Below are positions 7,866 to 22,800 of a stretch of 64,000 nt of DNA, one piece after another (the stretch's first letter is position 1; every line of letters starts with the position of its first letter). Position numbers and translations under genes: made by a program. Below the pieces are notes generated by a model. It did no database searches, had not been told where the DNA came from, and was given only the letters and a program-made list of their open reading frames with translations. The DNA is taken from NCBI RefSeq assembly GCF_008312935.1, contig NZ_VSZO01000015.1:213286-277285 (forward strand), in the 5' to 3' direction. The stretch is from Roseiconus lacunae. Lineage in GTDB: Bacteria; Planctomycetota; Planctomycetia; Pirellulales; Pirellulaceae.

Positions 7866-10800
7866 ATGAGCAATCAACGCGACTGGAAGTGGCCGTTCCG
7901 GAATAGAAAGTCTCCCTCGAAAGCTGCTCAGAAGCGGCGCAAACGGCGATCGCTGGCCGAGCAACTCGAAGCTCGTCGGTTGCTTGTTTCCGACGCCCCG
8001 GTCGGCTCGCCCGAAGTCGTTTCGGGGGTGATCAGCGAAGACGAAGTCTGGTCCGGTACGGTACATGTGACCGGTGATGTGGTAATCTCCGACGGGGTGA
8101 CGCTGCAAATCGAACCGGGGACGGTCGTCAAGTTTGCGGCCGGTCGTGAAATCTTTTCCGATGGGGTAGTCGAGGCGATCGGAACGGCCCTAGCGCCGAT
8201 CACCTTCACGTCGATGTTTGACGATACCGTCGGTGATGACCTGACTCCGGACAGCGAAGGGACACCGTACCACGGTGCCTGGGATAGCCTGAAATTTCGC
8301 AGCGGATTGAACACCCTGTCGCATGTCGAGGTGCGGTACGCCGGCGACAATGACGGAAACGGCGTCGGCGGCGGGGCGACCCCGGCGATCAGTATTAGCT
8401 TTGATGATCACGCCCCTAGCCTGCAGAACACGCTTGATCATGTCTCCGTGATTGATTCGTACTCCACCGGGATCAGCATCCTTGGTGGGGCGCCGATTCT
8501 GACCGAAGTGGATGTCGAAGGTTCCTATGGTGTGCCGTTCTATTTCGAACTTGATGCCGATCCTCAAGTCACGGGCATCAATGCGACCGACAACGCGGCC
8601 GGTGACAGAATCGAAATCCAAGGTGGGCAGCTTCAGCAAGATCGTGTTTGGGATTACGGAGACTTGCCGATCGCACTGACCAGTGACCTTCAAGTTGGCC
8701 CCGATGCGGAATCAAATCCCATCGACTTGACGATCGCCCCAGGAACGGTCGTGAAAATGGCCAAGGGAGCATATTTACGAGTGTCTTCGGGGACTCTCAA
8801 TGCGATCGGAACGGTTGCCGAACCGATTGTCTTCACCGCGGCGATTGATGATTCGGCCGGAGGTGATTCCAACGGCGACGGTGATTCCACGACCGGATAT
8901 CGAGGCTACTGGGAAAACATCGATTTCTACACCGGCAACAACATTCTTTCGCATGTTGAGATTCGTTATGCCGGCGATAACAACGGTGATGGCGTGGGCG
9001 GTGGCGCTGTCCCCACCCTGCGTGACAGTTTCAGTGATCATGATCCGGCGCAACGCAACACTTTCGATCATGTTGCTGTTTCTGGAAGTTATTCAACCGG
9101 CGTCAGCATCCTTGGTGGGGCGCCGGAGCTGACCGAAGTCAACGTCAACGATTCGCTTGGCACACCTTTCTATTTTGAACTCGATGCCGACCCCCAGGTC
9201 ACAAACATTGATGCGTCGGGCAACGCCGACGGTGACAAAATCTTGATTCAAGGCGGAACGCTTCAGCAAGACCGCGTCTGGGACTACGGTAACTTGCCGA
9301 TCGCGTTGACTACTGATCTGCAAGTCGGTCCCGATGCGGAATCGAATCCGGTCGACTTATCGATCGCCAAAGGCACTATCGTCAAGATGCCCTCTGGGAG
9401 TCTATTGCGGGTGTCGTCGGGGACGCTCGACGCGACCGGGACGGCTGCCGAACCGATCGTGTTCACAGCGGCGATCGATGATTCCGTGGGAGGTGACTCC
9501 AACGGGGACGCAGATGCATCGACCGCGTATCCAGGTTACTGGGAGAACATCGATTTTCGCACCGGCGAGAACGTACTCGAGCATGTCGAGATTCGTTACG
9601 CCGGTGACAACAACGGTGACGGAAGGGGAGCTGGTGCGGTCAGCGGAGTCTTGTTGAACTTCGACGACCGAACACCTGCACTACAAAACCGTTTGTCACA
9701 TGTTCGGATCACGGACGGATTCTCGCACGGTGTAGCCGTCAATGCGGGAGCGCCTATTCTGGATACGGTTCATGTTGGCGACTCCTATGGTTATCCGTTC
9801 TATTTCGATTTAAATTCGGATCCACAAACGAACCAGTTGACGGCGTTGGGCAATTCATCGGGTGATCGCATCGTGGTCGAAGGCGGTTCACTCGAGGAAA
9901 ACCGAAATTGGAACTACGGTGACCTGCCTTTGCACCTCACGACAAACCTTGTGATTGGGAGCGACGGTGATGGCAACCCCGTGACGCTTGATATCGCACC
10001 GGGAACAACGGTCAAAGTCGCCTCCGGCGCGACGATCGATGCGGTCAGCGGAACCTTGCATGCGGTGGGAACGCCTGCCGATCCGATCGTGTTCACCGCA
10101 TGGACGGATGATCGATTCGGTGGGGATTCCAACGGTGATGGTCAGGCGACCGCCGGATATCCGGGGTACTGGGAATCGATCCAACTGACCGGTCCCAACA
10201 GCGTCTTGGAACATGTCGAGATTCACAACGCCGGTGACAACAACGGCGATGGGATTGGATCCGGCGCGGTGGGCGTCGTCCAGATTGATTACCCCGGTGG
10301 GATCGAAGACGAAGAGGCTCGATTGACCGCGGTCAAAATCGCGGATGCGTTCGGCAATGGAATCGAGCTCTATGCCGGGAAGCCCACCCTGCAAAACGTT
10401 CATGTCGAAGACGTCAACGGCGTGCCCTATTACTTCGAACTCGACGTAGATCCCATCACGTCCGGACTGACCGCGAAAAACAATCTGGCCGGAGATCGAA
10501 TCGCAATTCAATCCGGAACGCTAAAGTCCGATCGTCGATGGGATTATGGTGACTTGCCGATTCATCTGACACCGGGTGATCTGGTAATCGCCGAAGCTGA
10601 CGATGGGACATCGACGACACTCGAAATCGCTTCCGGAACGATCGTCAAGGTTGGCTACGGGTACCAGGTTCGGAGTTCTAGCGGGACCTTGAAAGCGATC
10701 GGATCGGCGCTCGATCCGATCATCTTTACCGCTGCGGTCGACGACACCGCCGGTGGTGATACCAATGGCGACGGCGCAAACTCAGTGCCCTATCCCGGAT

Positions 10801-13800
10801 ATTGGGAATCGATTGAGTTAAGCGGTCCGGGAAACGTTCTCGAACACGTTCAGGTACGCTACGCGGGCGATAACAACGGCGATGGGATCGGCGGCGGGGC
10901 GACCGGTGCGATCGAGCTGAATTACGGCGGAACGGATGTCGACAAGCAAACTCGATTGACCAACGTGACCGTCAGCGATGGTTTTTGGCATGCGGTCAAT
11001 CTGTCGTCCGGGGCTCCGACGCTCGAAAATGTCAGTGCGATCAACAACGTCGGTGCGGCATACCTGTTTGCGCTCAATACCAACCCCAGCATTACCAATC
11101 TGACTGGCGAAGGAAACGATGGTGGCGATCGGATTATTGTCACGACAGGCACCTTGTTGTCGGATCGTGATTGGAACTATGGCGATTTGCCGATCCATTT
11201 AAGTGGTGCTGAGTTGAGGATCGGACCGGATCAGGAATCCAATCCGGTGGAACTGACCATTGCACCGGGGACCGTCGTCAAGCTCGATCGTGGCGCTCTG
11301 ATTAACGTGGCTGACGGGTCACTGAAAGCAATCGGAACGCCGGCGGAGCCAATTTTCTTCACCGCTCTCGCCGACGATTCCGTCGGTGGTGATTCACTTG
11401 CGGATGGCGCGACCGGTGTCTATCCCGGCTACTGGGAAGGGTTGTTGCTCGGTGGTTCTGACAACGAACTTAGCAACGTGCATGTCCGCTACGCCGGTGA
11501 CAACAATGGCGACGGCATCGGTGGCGGCGGTGTCCCCGCGATCATCGTCCGTTCGGACATGACGCTCGATGGTGTCGTGATCGAGCAATCGTTCGGTGCG
11601 GGTTTGGCGATTCAGAATGACGCGATCGTCCAGGTTAGCGGTGGCAGAATTGAATCGGCCACCACCAGCCCTTATTCACGATCGGGGATCGAGGTTGTCG
11701 ATGGCGAGTTGATCGCCGACTCCATCGCACTGATTCGCAATGATGTCGGTGTTTATGTCGCGACGGGGCAGATCGCGTCAGTGACCGGTAGTGCGTTCTT
11801 GGGCAATGGCACCGCGGTCAGTCATGGAGGCACGAATGCCGCCAACGCTGTATTTCAAAACAATTGGTGGGGCGATGCCGGTGGTCCCCATGACCCATCG
11901 GCTGCCGACGGGTTCACCAACGTCAACCCCGACGGTCAAGCGGTCTCCGACTACGTCGACTATTCCAATTTCTTGACGACGGGGCCTAATCTAGCGATCG
12001 GTCCCCAAGTCGTTCGTTTGACGCGTTTGGCGCCGACGACGGAGCCTCCGCATCATCGCTATGAAGCCGAAGGCAACGCGCTCGATCAATGGGGAACACG
12101 GCACGGAACGATCGGCGGCGATGTAACCTACCAAACAGGACGATCGGGCGGGCAGGCATTCGAATTTGATGGCGATGGCGACTACATCAATCTTGGCGCT
12201 TGGGCACCCGCAACCGATTGGACGGTGTCCGCTTGGGTCAACCCGACCACGATCACACCGGGAGCCCATCACGCGATTGTCAGCGGAGCAGCGCAACAAC
12301 GCGATTGGGGGCTGGGGATTCACGACGGAAATTTCGTTGCCCGTTATAGAAACGGCGAATTGCTCGACAGCGGCGTCGCCGCATCGGAAAACGTCTGGAG
12401 TCACGTGGCGGCGACGCTAGAAGGGACCACCTTGTCGGTCTATGTCGATGGAACGTTGCGAAACAGTGTGGATATCGGAACGGCGTATGCGCCGACGGCG
12501 GTCAGCACCCAAATCGGACGATCGTATTACAACAGCGGGAACTACTTCATCGGTCGCCTCGATTCGATCTCAATTGTCGAAAGGGCAGTCAGTGCTAGTG
12601 AAGTGGTAACGCTACGCGACAGCAACACCGTTGATCCCTTCGTTCCACAAGCTCAACTGCAAGTCGACTTTGATCGCGTGATTGATTTCACCTCGTTTGG
12701 GATCGAGGACGTGACGGTCACTGGCCCGCAAAGTCTGTCGGTGCTCGACGTCACTCCGGTGAATGATCGATCGGCGATCGTCACATTGTCACGCGACTTT
12801 GAAACCGAAGGCCAGTACAACGTCTCGATCGGTCCGGCGATCGGCGGTAACGCATCCTCGGAAATGGATCAGGACGCCGACGGGATCGCCGGCGAACCGA
12901 TCGATGATGTCTTCACTAGTTCACTAGGCGTCGACAAGACCGGTCCTCGAATCATTGGGCAAACACCGAGCGGAACCAGTTCGGAAGTCCTCAGTTCGAT
13001 CGAAGTGACCTTTGACGAACCAATCGACCCGGCGTCGATTTCTGCCACAGCGGCTCGGCTGTATCTGCCTGACGCGGTTTTGGCTCGTGATGCATACGAC
13101 CCCAATGACGTGCAACCGGGCTTCAGCGTTCGGACGGTCAAATCAAACGGTGGCGTCTCGACGGTCGACGAAGCGATCGCAGTTCTTGAGTCGAATGACA
13201 TTTCGTTGCAAGACGACATCGAACGCCATTCGACGTTGAACTTTGGCAATGCCGCCGGCAACTTCAGCGAAGACTCAACGCTCGCCTTTTCAGGAAACTA
13301 CGTCGCGCTGGAAGCGATCGGAGTGATTCGCATTCCGGCCGCCGGTCAATGGACCTTCGCGATCGGATCGGATGACGGTTTCCGTTTGGAAATCGGTGAT
13401 CAGACAACGCAGTACTTTTATGGTCGTGCCTTCGCGACCAACTTGGCAGTATTCGACTTTCCACAGCCCGGTGACTATCCGCTGCGGGTAATCTATTTCC
13501 AAGGCACCGGTGGGACGGGGTTGGAATTGTCAGCCGCGGCCGGCGAGAAAGCTGCCTTTGATGACGATTTCAAACTTGTCGGTGATATCGATGGCGGTGG
13601 TTTGTCAATCGCGACGGCCTTGCACGAGCCCAATCAGTATTTGCCGGTCTTTGCGATCACGCCAACCGACGCGACCAACACCAGCTTTCGATTTGACTTT
13701 ACCCCGCAACCCTTTGAAGGCGAGTACGAATTTGTCATCGATCCGGTCTTCAAAGACCTCCAAGGCAACCTGCTGGACCAAGATGCCGATGGCAACGGTG

Positions 13801-16800
13801 GTGAATCGATCGAGGATCGCTACTCCAGTAGGATCACCGTCACGCGGGACCCGCTTCGAGTCGTCGCCCAATCTCCGACCGGAGCAATCAATGGCGCACT
13901 GACCCAGTTCGACGTGACGTTCAATGTCGCGATCGATCCGAATAGTTTTGCGACCAGCGACGCCAAGGTGACTGGACCGGGTGGCCAAGTCACTGTCACG
14001 GATATTGTTCAACTGAGTCCGACGCAGTTTCGCGTCGTCGTCGAACGCACCACCGAGGACGGCGTCTATCAGTTTTCGATCGGACCGGATATCACCGACC
14101 TCGCCGGCAATCGCATGGACAGTGATCGGGATGCGATCGGCGGAGAACTGGAAGACCGTTACTTCGGTTCCTTTGAATTGGCAGGCGGTGGTCCTTATGT
14201 CACCGACTTCTCGCCGCAAGCGACGATCGCACCAGGGATCTCCGCTGCTCAAGTCACCTTTAGCGAGCCCGTGCGCCTGTCTAGTTTCACTCCCGCCGAC
14301 GTTGTGTTGGTTGGGCCAGGCGGTCCGATCGCCGTTGAGACGATTCAAGCGATCGGCAATCGTGTTTACGAATTGACGTTCGCGGCTCAATCAACCGACG
14401 GTCAGTACACGATCGACATCGGACCGGCGATCAACGACTTCGGCGGCTTGGCGATGGACCAAGATCGTGACGGAATCTCTGGCGAAGCGTCTGAGGATGT
14501 GTATTCAGATTCCTTCGTTATCGACGCGGTCGGACCCATGCTGTCCAGTTACGAGCCCGACTTTGTCAATCGGCCGTACGATTACATCGACTTTACGTTT
14601 GATGAAGCGATCAATCCCGCATCCGTCACGCCGCAGGACATCATGGTGATGGGGCCCACCGGTGCGGTCACGATCAGTCAAGTTGTCGCGATGTCGACTC
14701 GCACTTTCCGTGTCTCCTTTGCCAAGCAAACCGCGGTTGGAGAATACAGTTTCCTGCTCGGTCCCCAAATCACCGACCTTGTCGGCAACTTGATGGACCA
14801 AGATGGCGACGGGATCGGCGGCGAAGCGTCCGACGACCAGTCTTCTGGTGTGGTTCACTTCAACGCACCCAATCTTGCCGTTGCAATTCTCGATGTCCCC
14901 GCGGCGGTGCAAAATGGCGAGACAATTTCCGTCGACTACACCGTGATCAACGACGGCGCTTCGATTGCGATCGAACCATGGTCCGATCGCCTGGTGCTCT
15001 CGGCCAATACGGTGTACGGCGATAGCGACGACATCGTCATCACGACACGGAATCGATCCGTCGATCTTGCGGTTGATGAAACTTACAACGCGACAATCGA
15101 ATACGAAGTCCCGTTTGTCGACGCCGGTGAGTACACGTTGTTCGTAGTGGTTGATCGTGCCAATCAAGTCTTCGAAGAAAACGAAGCAGACAACCTTTCT
15201 TCGATCACGCTGACGATCGAAGAAGCTTCTCCGCCGGCCGATCTGATCGTCGATGGGATCAGTATTCCCGCACTTGGCTACCGAGGATCGACGATCGATG
15301 TGACGTGGCGTGTCCGCAACGACGGTATCTCGACGACGACCGTCTCCTCTTGGGTTGATCGAGTTTACCTGAGTAACGACCAAGTTCGTGGCGGCGATGT
15401 TCTTCTCGGTAGCTTTACACACCAAGGTGCACTCGATTCCGACGCGTCCTACACCACCACGCAATCATTCGTGATTCCCAACCATGTCGACACTACCGAC
15501 TGGTACGTTCTCGTTGAAACCGATGCGACACGTGTTGTCTATGAACCAACCGTGGAAGACAACAATGTGACCGCAAGCTCGACGCTGATCACTGTCGAGG
15601 TCAAACCGCTTCCCGATCTAGCTATCGAAGCGATCACGCTTGCTCCAGGGGCGATCCCGACGAGCGGTGAAACGCTCGAAGTTCGATGGGAAGATGTCAA
15701 TCAAGGTGCCGCGCTGGCCGAGTCGCCGTGGGTAGATCGTGTTTACTTGTCGAGCGATGACGCTTATTCCAACGACGACGTGCTGCTTGGCGAAGTCACC
15801 GCAAATGGCAGCCTGGGAGTCACCGATCGCGCCGCACGTCAGACTGTCGTTTCACTTCCCGATGGAATCTCCGGTAGCTATCACCTGATCGTCGTTCCCG
15901 ATGCCGCCAATCAAGTTGACGAAGGCAGCGGTGAGCAAACCGGAACGCTCGCACTGCCGATCGAAGTGGCCGGCTATCCCTATGCCGATTTGACCGTTAC
16001 GGATGTGACTGCCCCGGAATTATTGATCGGTGACCCCGTCGATTTGACTGTTTCATGGACGGTCGAAAACGTAGGGCAAGGTGCCGGCAGAGAGTCATCC
16101 TGGATCGATCGCGTCTACCTTTCCACCGACGAAACCTTTGGCGATGCCGACGATAGACTGATCGGGGAATATCAGCATGATGGCATTGTTCCTGTCGGCC
16201 AGTCGTACACACGTACCGAGATCATCCCCCTGGCCGCCAGAACCAGCGGGCGATTCACGCTTTATGTCCAAACCGATGCCAGCGATGCCGTGTATGAACT
16301 TGCCGGCGATGCGTCCAACGTTGCGGCGCCGGCCCATCCGGTTGACGTCGCGACATCAACATACAGTGATCTGTTCGTCGATAACGTGACCGTCAGTGAC
16401 CAGACGGTTCCCACCGCGGGGCAACCGATCGAAGTGACGTGGACGGTCGGCAACCGTGGCATCGCGACGACCGATCGCGATTCTTGGACAGACTACATCT
16501 ACGTTTCCGATTCAAACGATGGCAGTGGCTTGCGGCTGATCGGCTACAGCACCCATGGGGGTGCCCTGCCGGTCGATGGTTCGTATAGCAGAACGGAAAC
16601 ACTGCAGTTGCCTCGTGACTTAGACGGTGAAACCTACATCTATGTCCGTACCGGTGGTCCGTACGAATTTCTTTACGGTGGTTATGACAACTTCGGCGGA
16701 AACCAAGGCCGAAGCGAAGCATTCGATGTCACTTATGTTCCTCCGACGTCGAATTTGGTCGTCGAAAATCAAGCCGTCACCATCCCCAACTCTCCAGCAG

Positions 16801-19800
16801 GATTTGACGACGGTACCCAAATCGAAGTGAGTTGGACGATCAAGAACGATGCACTCGATGGCAACGGTGCGACCGAAGGGGGCTGGACCGACCGCGTTTA
16901 CTTGCGTTCGCATGCTGACCAATCACAGTCTTATTTGCTGGGCACGTTCAACGCGACCGATAGTTTAGGCCCAGGCTTATCGATCGATCGAACCGAATTG
17001 GTGACTTTACCGCGGGCGAGCGGATTGTTCGAAGTCGTCGTGATCACCGATTACTACGATTCGGTCGAAGAGGCGATCGAGGATGATAACGAAGGAAAGT
17101 CGGCTCCCTTCAACTTGAATCTTCGGCCTCGAGCGGATTTGCAGGTCACCGTTGATAGCCAGTACACCAATCCGATCACCGCCGGGACATCGATTGATGT
17201 TCAGTTCACCGTCCGTAACGCAGGAACCGCGGACACACCCTCGGGCGGAAGTCGATGGTCGGATCGAGTCTGGTTGTCGTCGTCTTCAAGCAGCACTTCA
17301 GGGGCGATCCTTCTTGGTGAATTGCAAAACGGATCGGCGCTTGCCTATGCCGGTTCACCCAACGGCGGTTCCACCGAATACACGACACAAGCGAGTTTCT
17401 TGTTGCCACGTGCGCTCGCTGGGAATTACTTCGTCTTGGTCGAGACCGATGTGCGGAATCGCGTCGATGAATTTCCCAACGACGGAAACAATCGCGCCGC
17501 CGCCGCGATCGCGATCGATGCCAATCCGGTGCCACCGCCGGATTTGGTCGCCGATTTTATCAACGGCCCCGCCGATAGTTTTGATGACTCATCGTTTACG
17601 GTCCGCTACAAGGTGACCAACCGTGGAACGGGAGTGACCGACCCCGGTGCCTGGACCGATCAAGTTTGGTTAACGCTTGGCAAAGATGGTCCCAAGAGCA
17701 GCCGAGGCGATCGCCTGGTCGGGACCCACCGTCACGGCGGAGTCCTGGAAGTCGGTGAATCGTACGAAGCGGAAACAACGGTCAGGATTCCTAAAGGGCT
17801 GACCGGACAGTATTTCCTGATGGTCTATGCCGACGGCTATCGGGGTGTTTACGAAGTCGCATTCGATCAAAACACCAATCCGGACGCACCAAACGATCTG
17901 GACGGCAACAACTACGCGACCACACCGATCAACATCCTGTTGACGCCGCCAGCCGATTTGCGTGTCCGAGAGGTCAACGTCAATAGCGCGACACCGATCA
18001 AGGGTGGTGAAAAGGTTTCTTTGTCGTGGACGGTCGACAATATCGGGCCCGCCGCAACGGATCGCGAGAATTGGGCCGATGCGATTTACCTTTCCGATGA
18101 CGACGTCTTAGACTCCGGCGACCAGCTCGTTTTTGCACTTCCACACGCCGGTCGATTGCTTTCGGGGGACGAATACAGCCAGGAAGCCGAATTCACCTTA
18201 CCACCGTCGGCCGAAGGGCAGCATTTTCTCGTTCGCACGAATGCCGACCCGCGGTTGGCAATGACCGATGAAGCAAAGTTCTTGGCCGAAGTCGCGGCGG
18301 TCCTGAAACGGATCGAAACGGCGACAGGAAAACCGATCGGGGACACGGAAATCGGCGACCTCAATCAGTTTTCACAATCGGAATTGCGCGCGATCCTTGC
18401 CGGACCGACGAACACGCTCGTCCAAGTCTACGAAGGTCCGTTTACCGAGAACAACGTGGGTTCGGTGGCTGCGGAGGTTAACGATGCGGCCTCCGACTTG
18501 GAGGTGCAATCCGTTTCCGCTTCGCCGACGAGTCAATCCGGCGAGCCTATCAGCGTCAACTGGACGATTCGCAATACCGGTAACGATGCGACGTATGCCG
18601 AAACTCGGAACTTGGCTCAGTATGTCTTTCTTTCGAAAGATCCCATCTTCGATGCATCGCGAGCATTCCTTGCCGCTTCGAAAACGCATGTACTCGACCA
18701 ACCACTTCAGGTCGGTGAAACGTACAACGACGGTGTAATCGTCCACTCACCGGCTGGAAGCAGTGGCAAGTGGTACGCGCACGTGTTCGTCAACATTGCG
18801 CTGTATCGTGGTAAACCTGTTCTTAACTCTTTCTCAGAAAGCAGTTTTCCCGCTTGGCCTAGTTACTTTGAATCACGCGTTTGGGAAGACGGACAAAAGC
18901 AGAACAACCAAGGAACGTCCAACGAAATTCAGATCGAGTATGCCGAACCGAACCTGGTGATCTCGAACCTCTCCGCCGTTCCCGTTGATCCCGAAAGCGG
19001 TTCTTTGATGGATGTCTCATTCACTGTTACCAACAGTGGAACACGGATGACGCGTCAGTCCCGATGGTCCGACCGCGTTTATTTGTCGACCGATACCTCG
19101 GCCGATGGATACGACATCGGACTCGGAAACTTCACCCGTGATGAGAGTCTGGACATTGGTGAAAGCTACGACGTGGAATTGCAAGTTCGTTTGCCGAACA
19201 ACATCGGAGGGACGTTCTACGTCATCGCCGAAACGGACGCAGTGTTCGCACCGCAGTCTGCTGCTTACACACTTCCTTACCCGATCGCCGAAGGCGGTTT
19301 GCGGCTGTACGGGACCAGTGATACGGTCGCCGAATTTAACGACGAAGGTGATAACCAAGCGATCACGGAGTTGTCGGTTCAGTTTGTCGAAGCACCGGAT
19401 TTGGTGGTCGACACGATCGACCATGTCAGTCAATCCACGCCGCCAACAAACGTCATCGAAGTCGGTAACCAAATTCACTTTACGTACACACTCAGCAACG
19501 ACGGCGGTGTCATCCCGGATTCTCAGACCCCGTTTTACGACCGTGTGTATCTCTCGCGTGATCGATTGCTTGACCCACGAAGCGATCACTACATCAAACA
19601 AATTCAGCATAACACACCGTTGGCCGCTGGCGAGTCGATCAAAATTGACTCGTCGGCTTGGTTGCCACGCGGTATCACGGGCGACTACTTCTTGATCGTT
19701 GAATCGGACATCGAACGTTATGCGCGTCCGAATGGCGAAGTCATTGAATCGAACGAGCTGAATAACGTCACGATATCGACAACGCCGGTGTTGATCGTCC

Positions 19801-22800
19801 AGCCGCCGCCCTCCGATTTACAAGTGACCAGCATCGTGGCGCCGCTGTCGGCAAGCGTCGGTGATGTCGCGACGGTTTCCTGGACGGTTGAAAATCGAGG
19901 CGAAGAAAAGGCGCAGGCCAGGATCGCAGACGCAGTCTATCTCTCGGCGGATAACGTTTGGGACATTGGCGATCGTCTGCTCGGAAGAGTCGAATCGGCC
20001 GGCGTACGAACGGTTCAACCGGGCGCTTCTTACACGTCGACGCTCGACTTTGAAGTCCCCGCCGTGCTTCCGGATGATTATCGGATCATCGTGCGGACCG
20101 ATATCTTTGACGATGTTGTCGAAGGCGAAAACAACCGAAACAATAATTTGACGTCTGCCGATCAGGTCGGCGTGACGGTTCCGTTGCTGCGTTTGGATCT
20201 GCCGCTTCAAGAGCAATTGGCGCAAGGTGTCAGCCGGTTGTTTCAGCTCGATACAGAGCCGGGCCAAACGATCGAATTGACACTCGATAGTCTCAGCGAC
20301 ATCGGATCGCATGAATTGTACGCGGCGTACGAACGGCTGCCATCGCCGTTGGACTACGACGCGGCCTACGAAGGCTACCTCGCGCCGGACCAGACCTTGG
20401 TGATCCCGGAAACCCTGGGCGGTCGATACTTTATCATGGCCCGCGCGGGCGTTCGGATCGACACCGAAGACGGGACCTATGATCCGACACTTCGGTCGGA
20501 GTACGACGTTGAGCTCAATGCCACACGAATCCCGTTCGGAATCTCCAGCGTTTCGCCCGATTCCGGCGGTGACGATCGCTACGTCACTGTGACCATCGAA
20601 GGGGCCGAGTTCCCCGAGCAGGCTGCTGTGCGTTTAATCCGGCCGACGTTGGCCGAATTTGCGCCCGTGAGCGTTTCACGCATCGATGCGACCAAGATCG
20701 TTGCCGTGTTTGATCTTCGCGATGCGCCACATGGATTGTATGACGTCCAAGTGTTGCATCCCGATGGGCGATTGGCGATCGACCCGTACCGCTTCCAAGT
20801 CGAAGCGGCCGACGTATTCGAGTCTAATGTTGGTGTCGGTGGTCCTAGCCAAATCGATCTCGGAGCGACGGGCAATTATGGTTTCGCGATCGAAAACTTG
20901 GCGAACGTTGACACGCCCTACACGGTGTTCGAATTCGCGTTTCCCAAGGTCAAAAACCGACGTCCGGAATTGATCCGTGGCGACGCGATTGTCTTCCAGG
21001 CGGGTTTGCGAGGTGACGCAACGACGATCGCGCCTCTGTTTGATTCGATCAGTACGTTCGATTCGTCAAGTATCGCTCCCGAATTGAACCTTGACGGCGT
21101 TCTGACCGCCCGCGGCGTCGCGATCGATTTGCCGAATCAAGGTGTCACCGAAATCGGATCGTCGGTCAGCATCTATCCCGGATTGCGTGCCGAGATCGAA
21201 GAGGATCCGGATTTTCTGAAGAAACTCAGCCCGTTTGACCTCGATGACCTCGCATTCGATTTCTATGTCGCTGCCGCGGCGACACCGATGACATCGAGCG
21301 AATACATCGCGTATCAGCAAGAACAAGCAAGTCGTTTGCGCGATGAAATCCTTGCCACGGATATCGAAGCGATCCTGCAGGAAGAACGCGACGAGGATGA
21401 CGACGAGAATACTCCGGTTGCCGGCGAAGCATTTAAACGGCTCGCCCTCGAATCATTGCAAACCTTTGCCGGCGATGCAGATTCCTTTACCGGTCTTTAC
21501 CTGCAAGCACTCGTCGATCAGGGCTTGTTGCGATTGGAAGATCAGCCACCGGTTGCAGACGCATCGGCAGAAAATATCAGCGGATTCTTTTCGATCATTG
21601 GCGGGCTTCTCGGCAGCGAAACTGGTCAAGGGATCCTGGACGAAGCCGAGCAGCAACTGAGTCAAGCGGGGGAGAATCTGACTTGGTTGGTCGAATTGAT
21701 GCGACGTTTCGATGGGCACACGCCCGATGCGACTAGCGGTGGAAATCAGGTTCCTGATCGTTCCGACTATGACCTTGGTGCCAGTCATCCGACGTCGTTT
21801 GTAAGCTTCGAATTGCGCGCCGGACCGCCACCGCTTTTCGATTTCGGCGAAGTGCCGGATCAAATCGCGTTTGACTTTAATGGCTTCGGTGATGGCGCCG
21901 ATGAGTCGGTGGAATTGACCGGTCCGATGGGAGTTGGCGTTGACAACTTTGTTCCCATCGAAACGCCTTTGCCATACACCGCCAAAGCAACGTATGACGC
22001 ATCTTCCGTTGATGCGGTCCGTCAAGTGCGGATTCTCATTCCGCTCGACGACACTCTTGACGAACGCAGTTTCCAGCTTGCCGATATCCAGCTGGGCGAT
22101 CAATCAATCCAGCTCCCAGCCGGGCGACCGAACTTTGTCGGTGAATTTGATCTGACAGAAACAGAAGGCTATGTGCTGCAAGTCACCGCCGGCATTGATG
22201 CGAACACGCGTGTCGCATCGTACTTGTTGCGAGCGGTCGACGGACGGGACGGATTGCCGCCGGTCGATCCTGCGATCGGGTTGCTACAACCCGGAGAAAC
22301 AGTCACGGTCGGGTTCTGGGCTGCGGTGAACGACGTCGATGCTGCTGGTGGTTCGAACCCGATTGCAACCGGCGATCCGATCGAAATGACGGTTCGATCG
22401 ATCTTCGATGATGCGGCACCAGTCGATAGCGAAACGATCACGGCGACCGTCGATGCGGTCGCGCCTACGAGTACGGTCAGCGTTCTGCCACTCGGTGGTG
22501 ATGCTTACGAAGTTCAATGGACGGCGACCGATGATGCCGGTGGCAGTGGCGTCGCAACACATTCACTGCTCGTTTCGCTCGATGGTGGAAGTCGCTATCG
22601 CAGTGTGTTGTACCGTACCAACGAAACCTCGTTCGTTTACGAAGCGGAACCGGGACAGCGACCGCAATTCTTGGTTCGTTCGATCGACGCGGCGGGCAAC
22701 ATCGAGCCGGTTCCGGCCGGTGTACGTGTTCCGCGACTGGTTCCCGAAATCAACCTCGGATCGGCCCCAACGGTCACGGTGGTCCCCAAGGTTGACCTGC

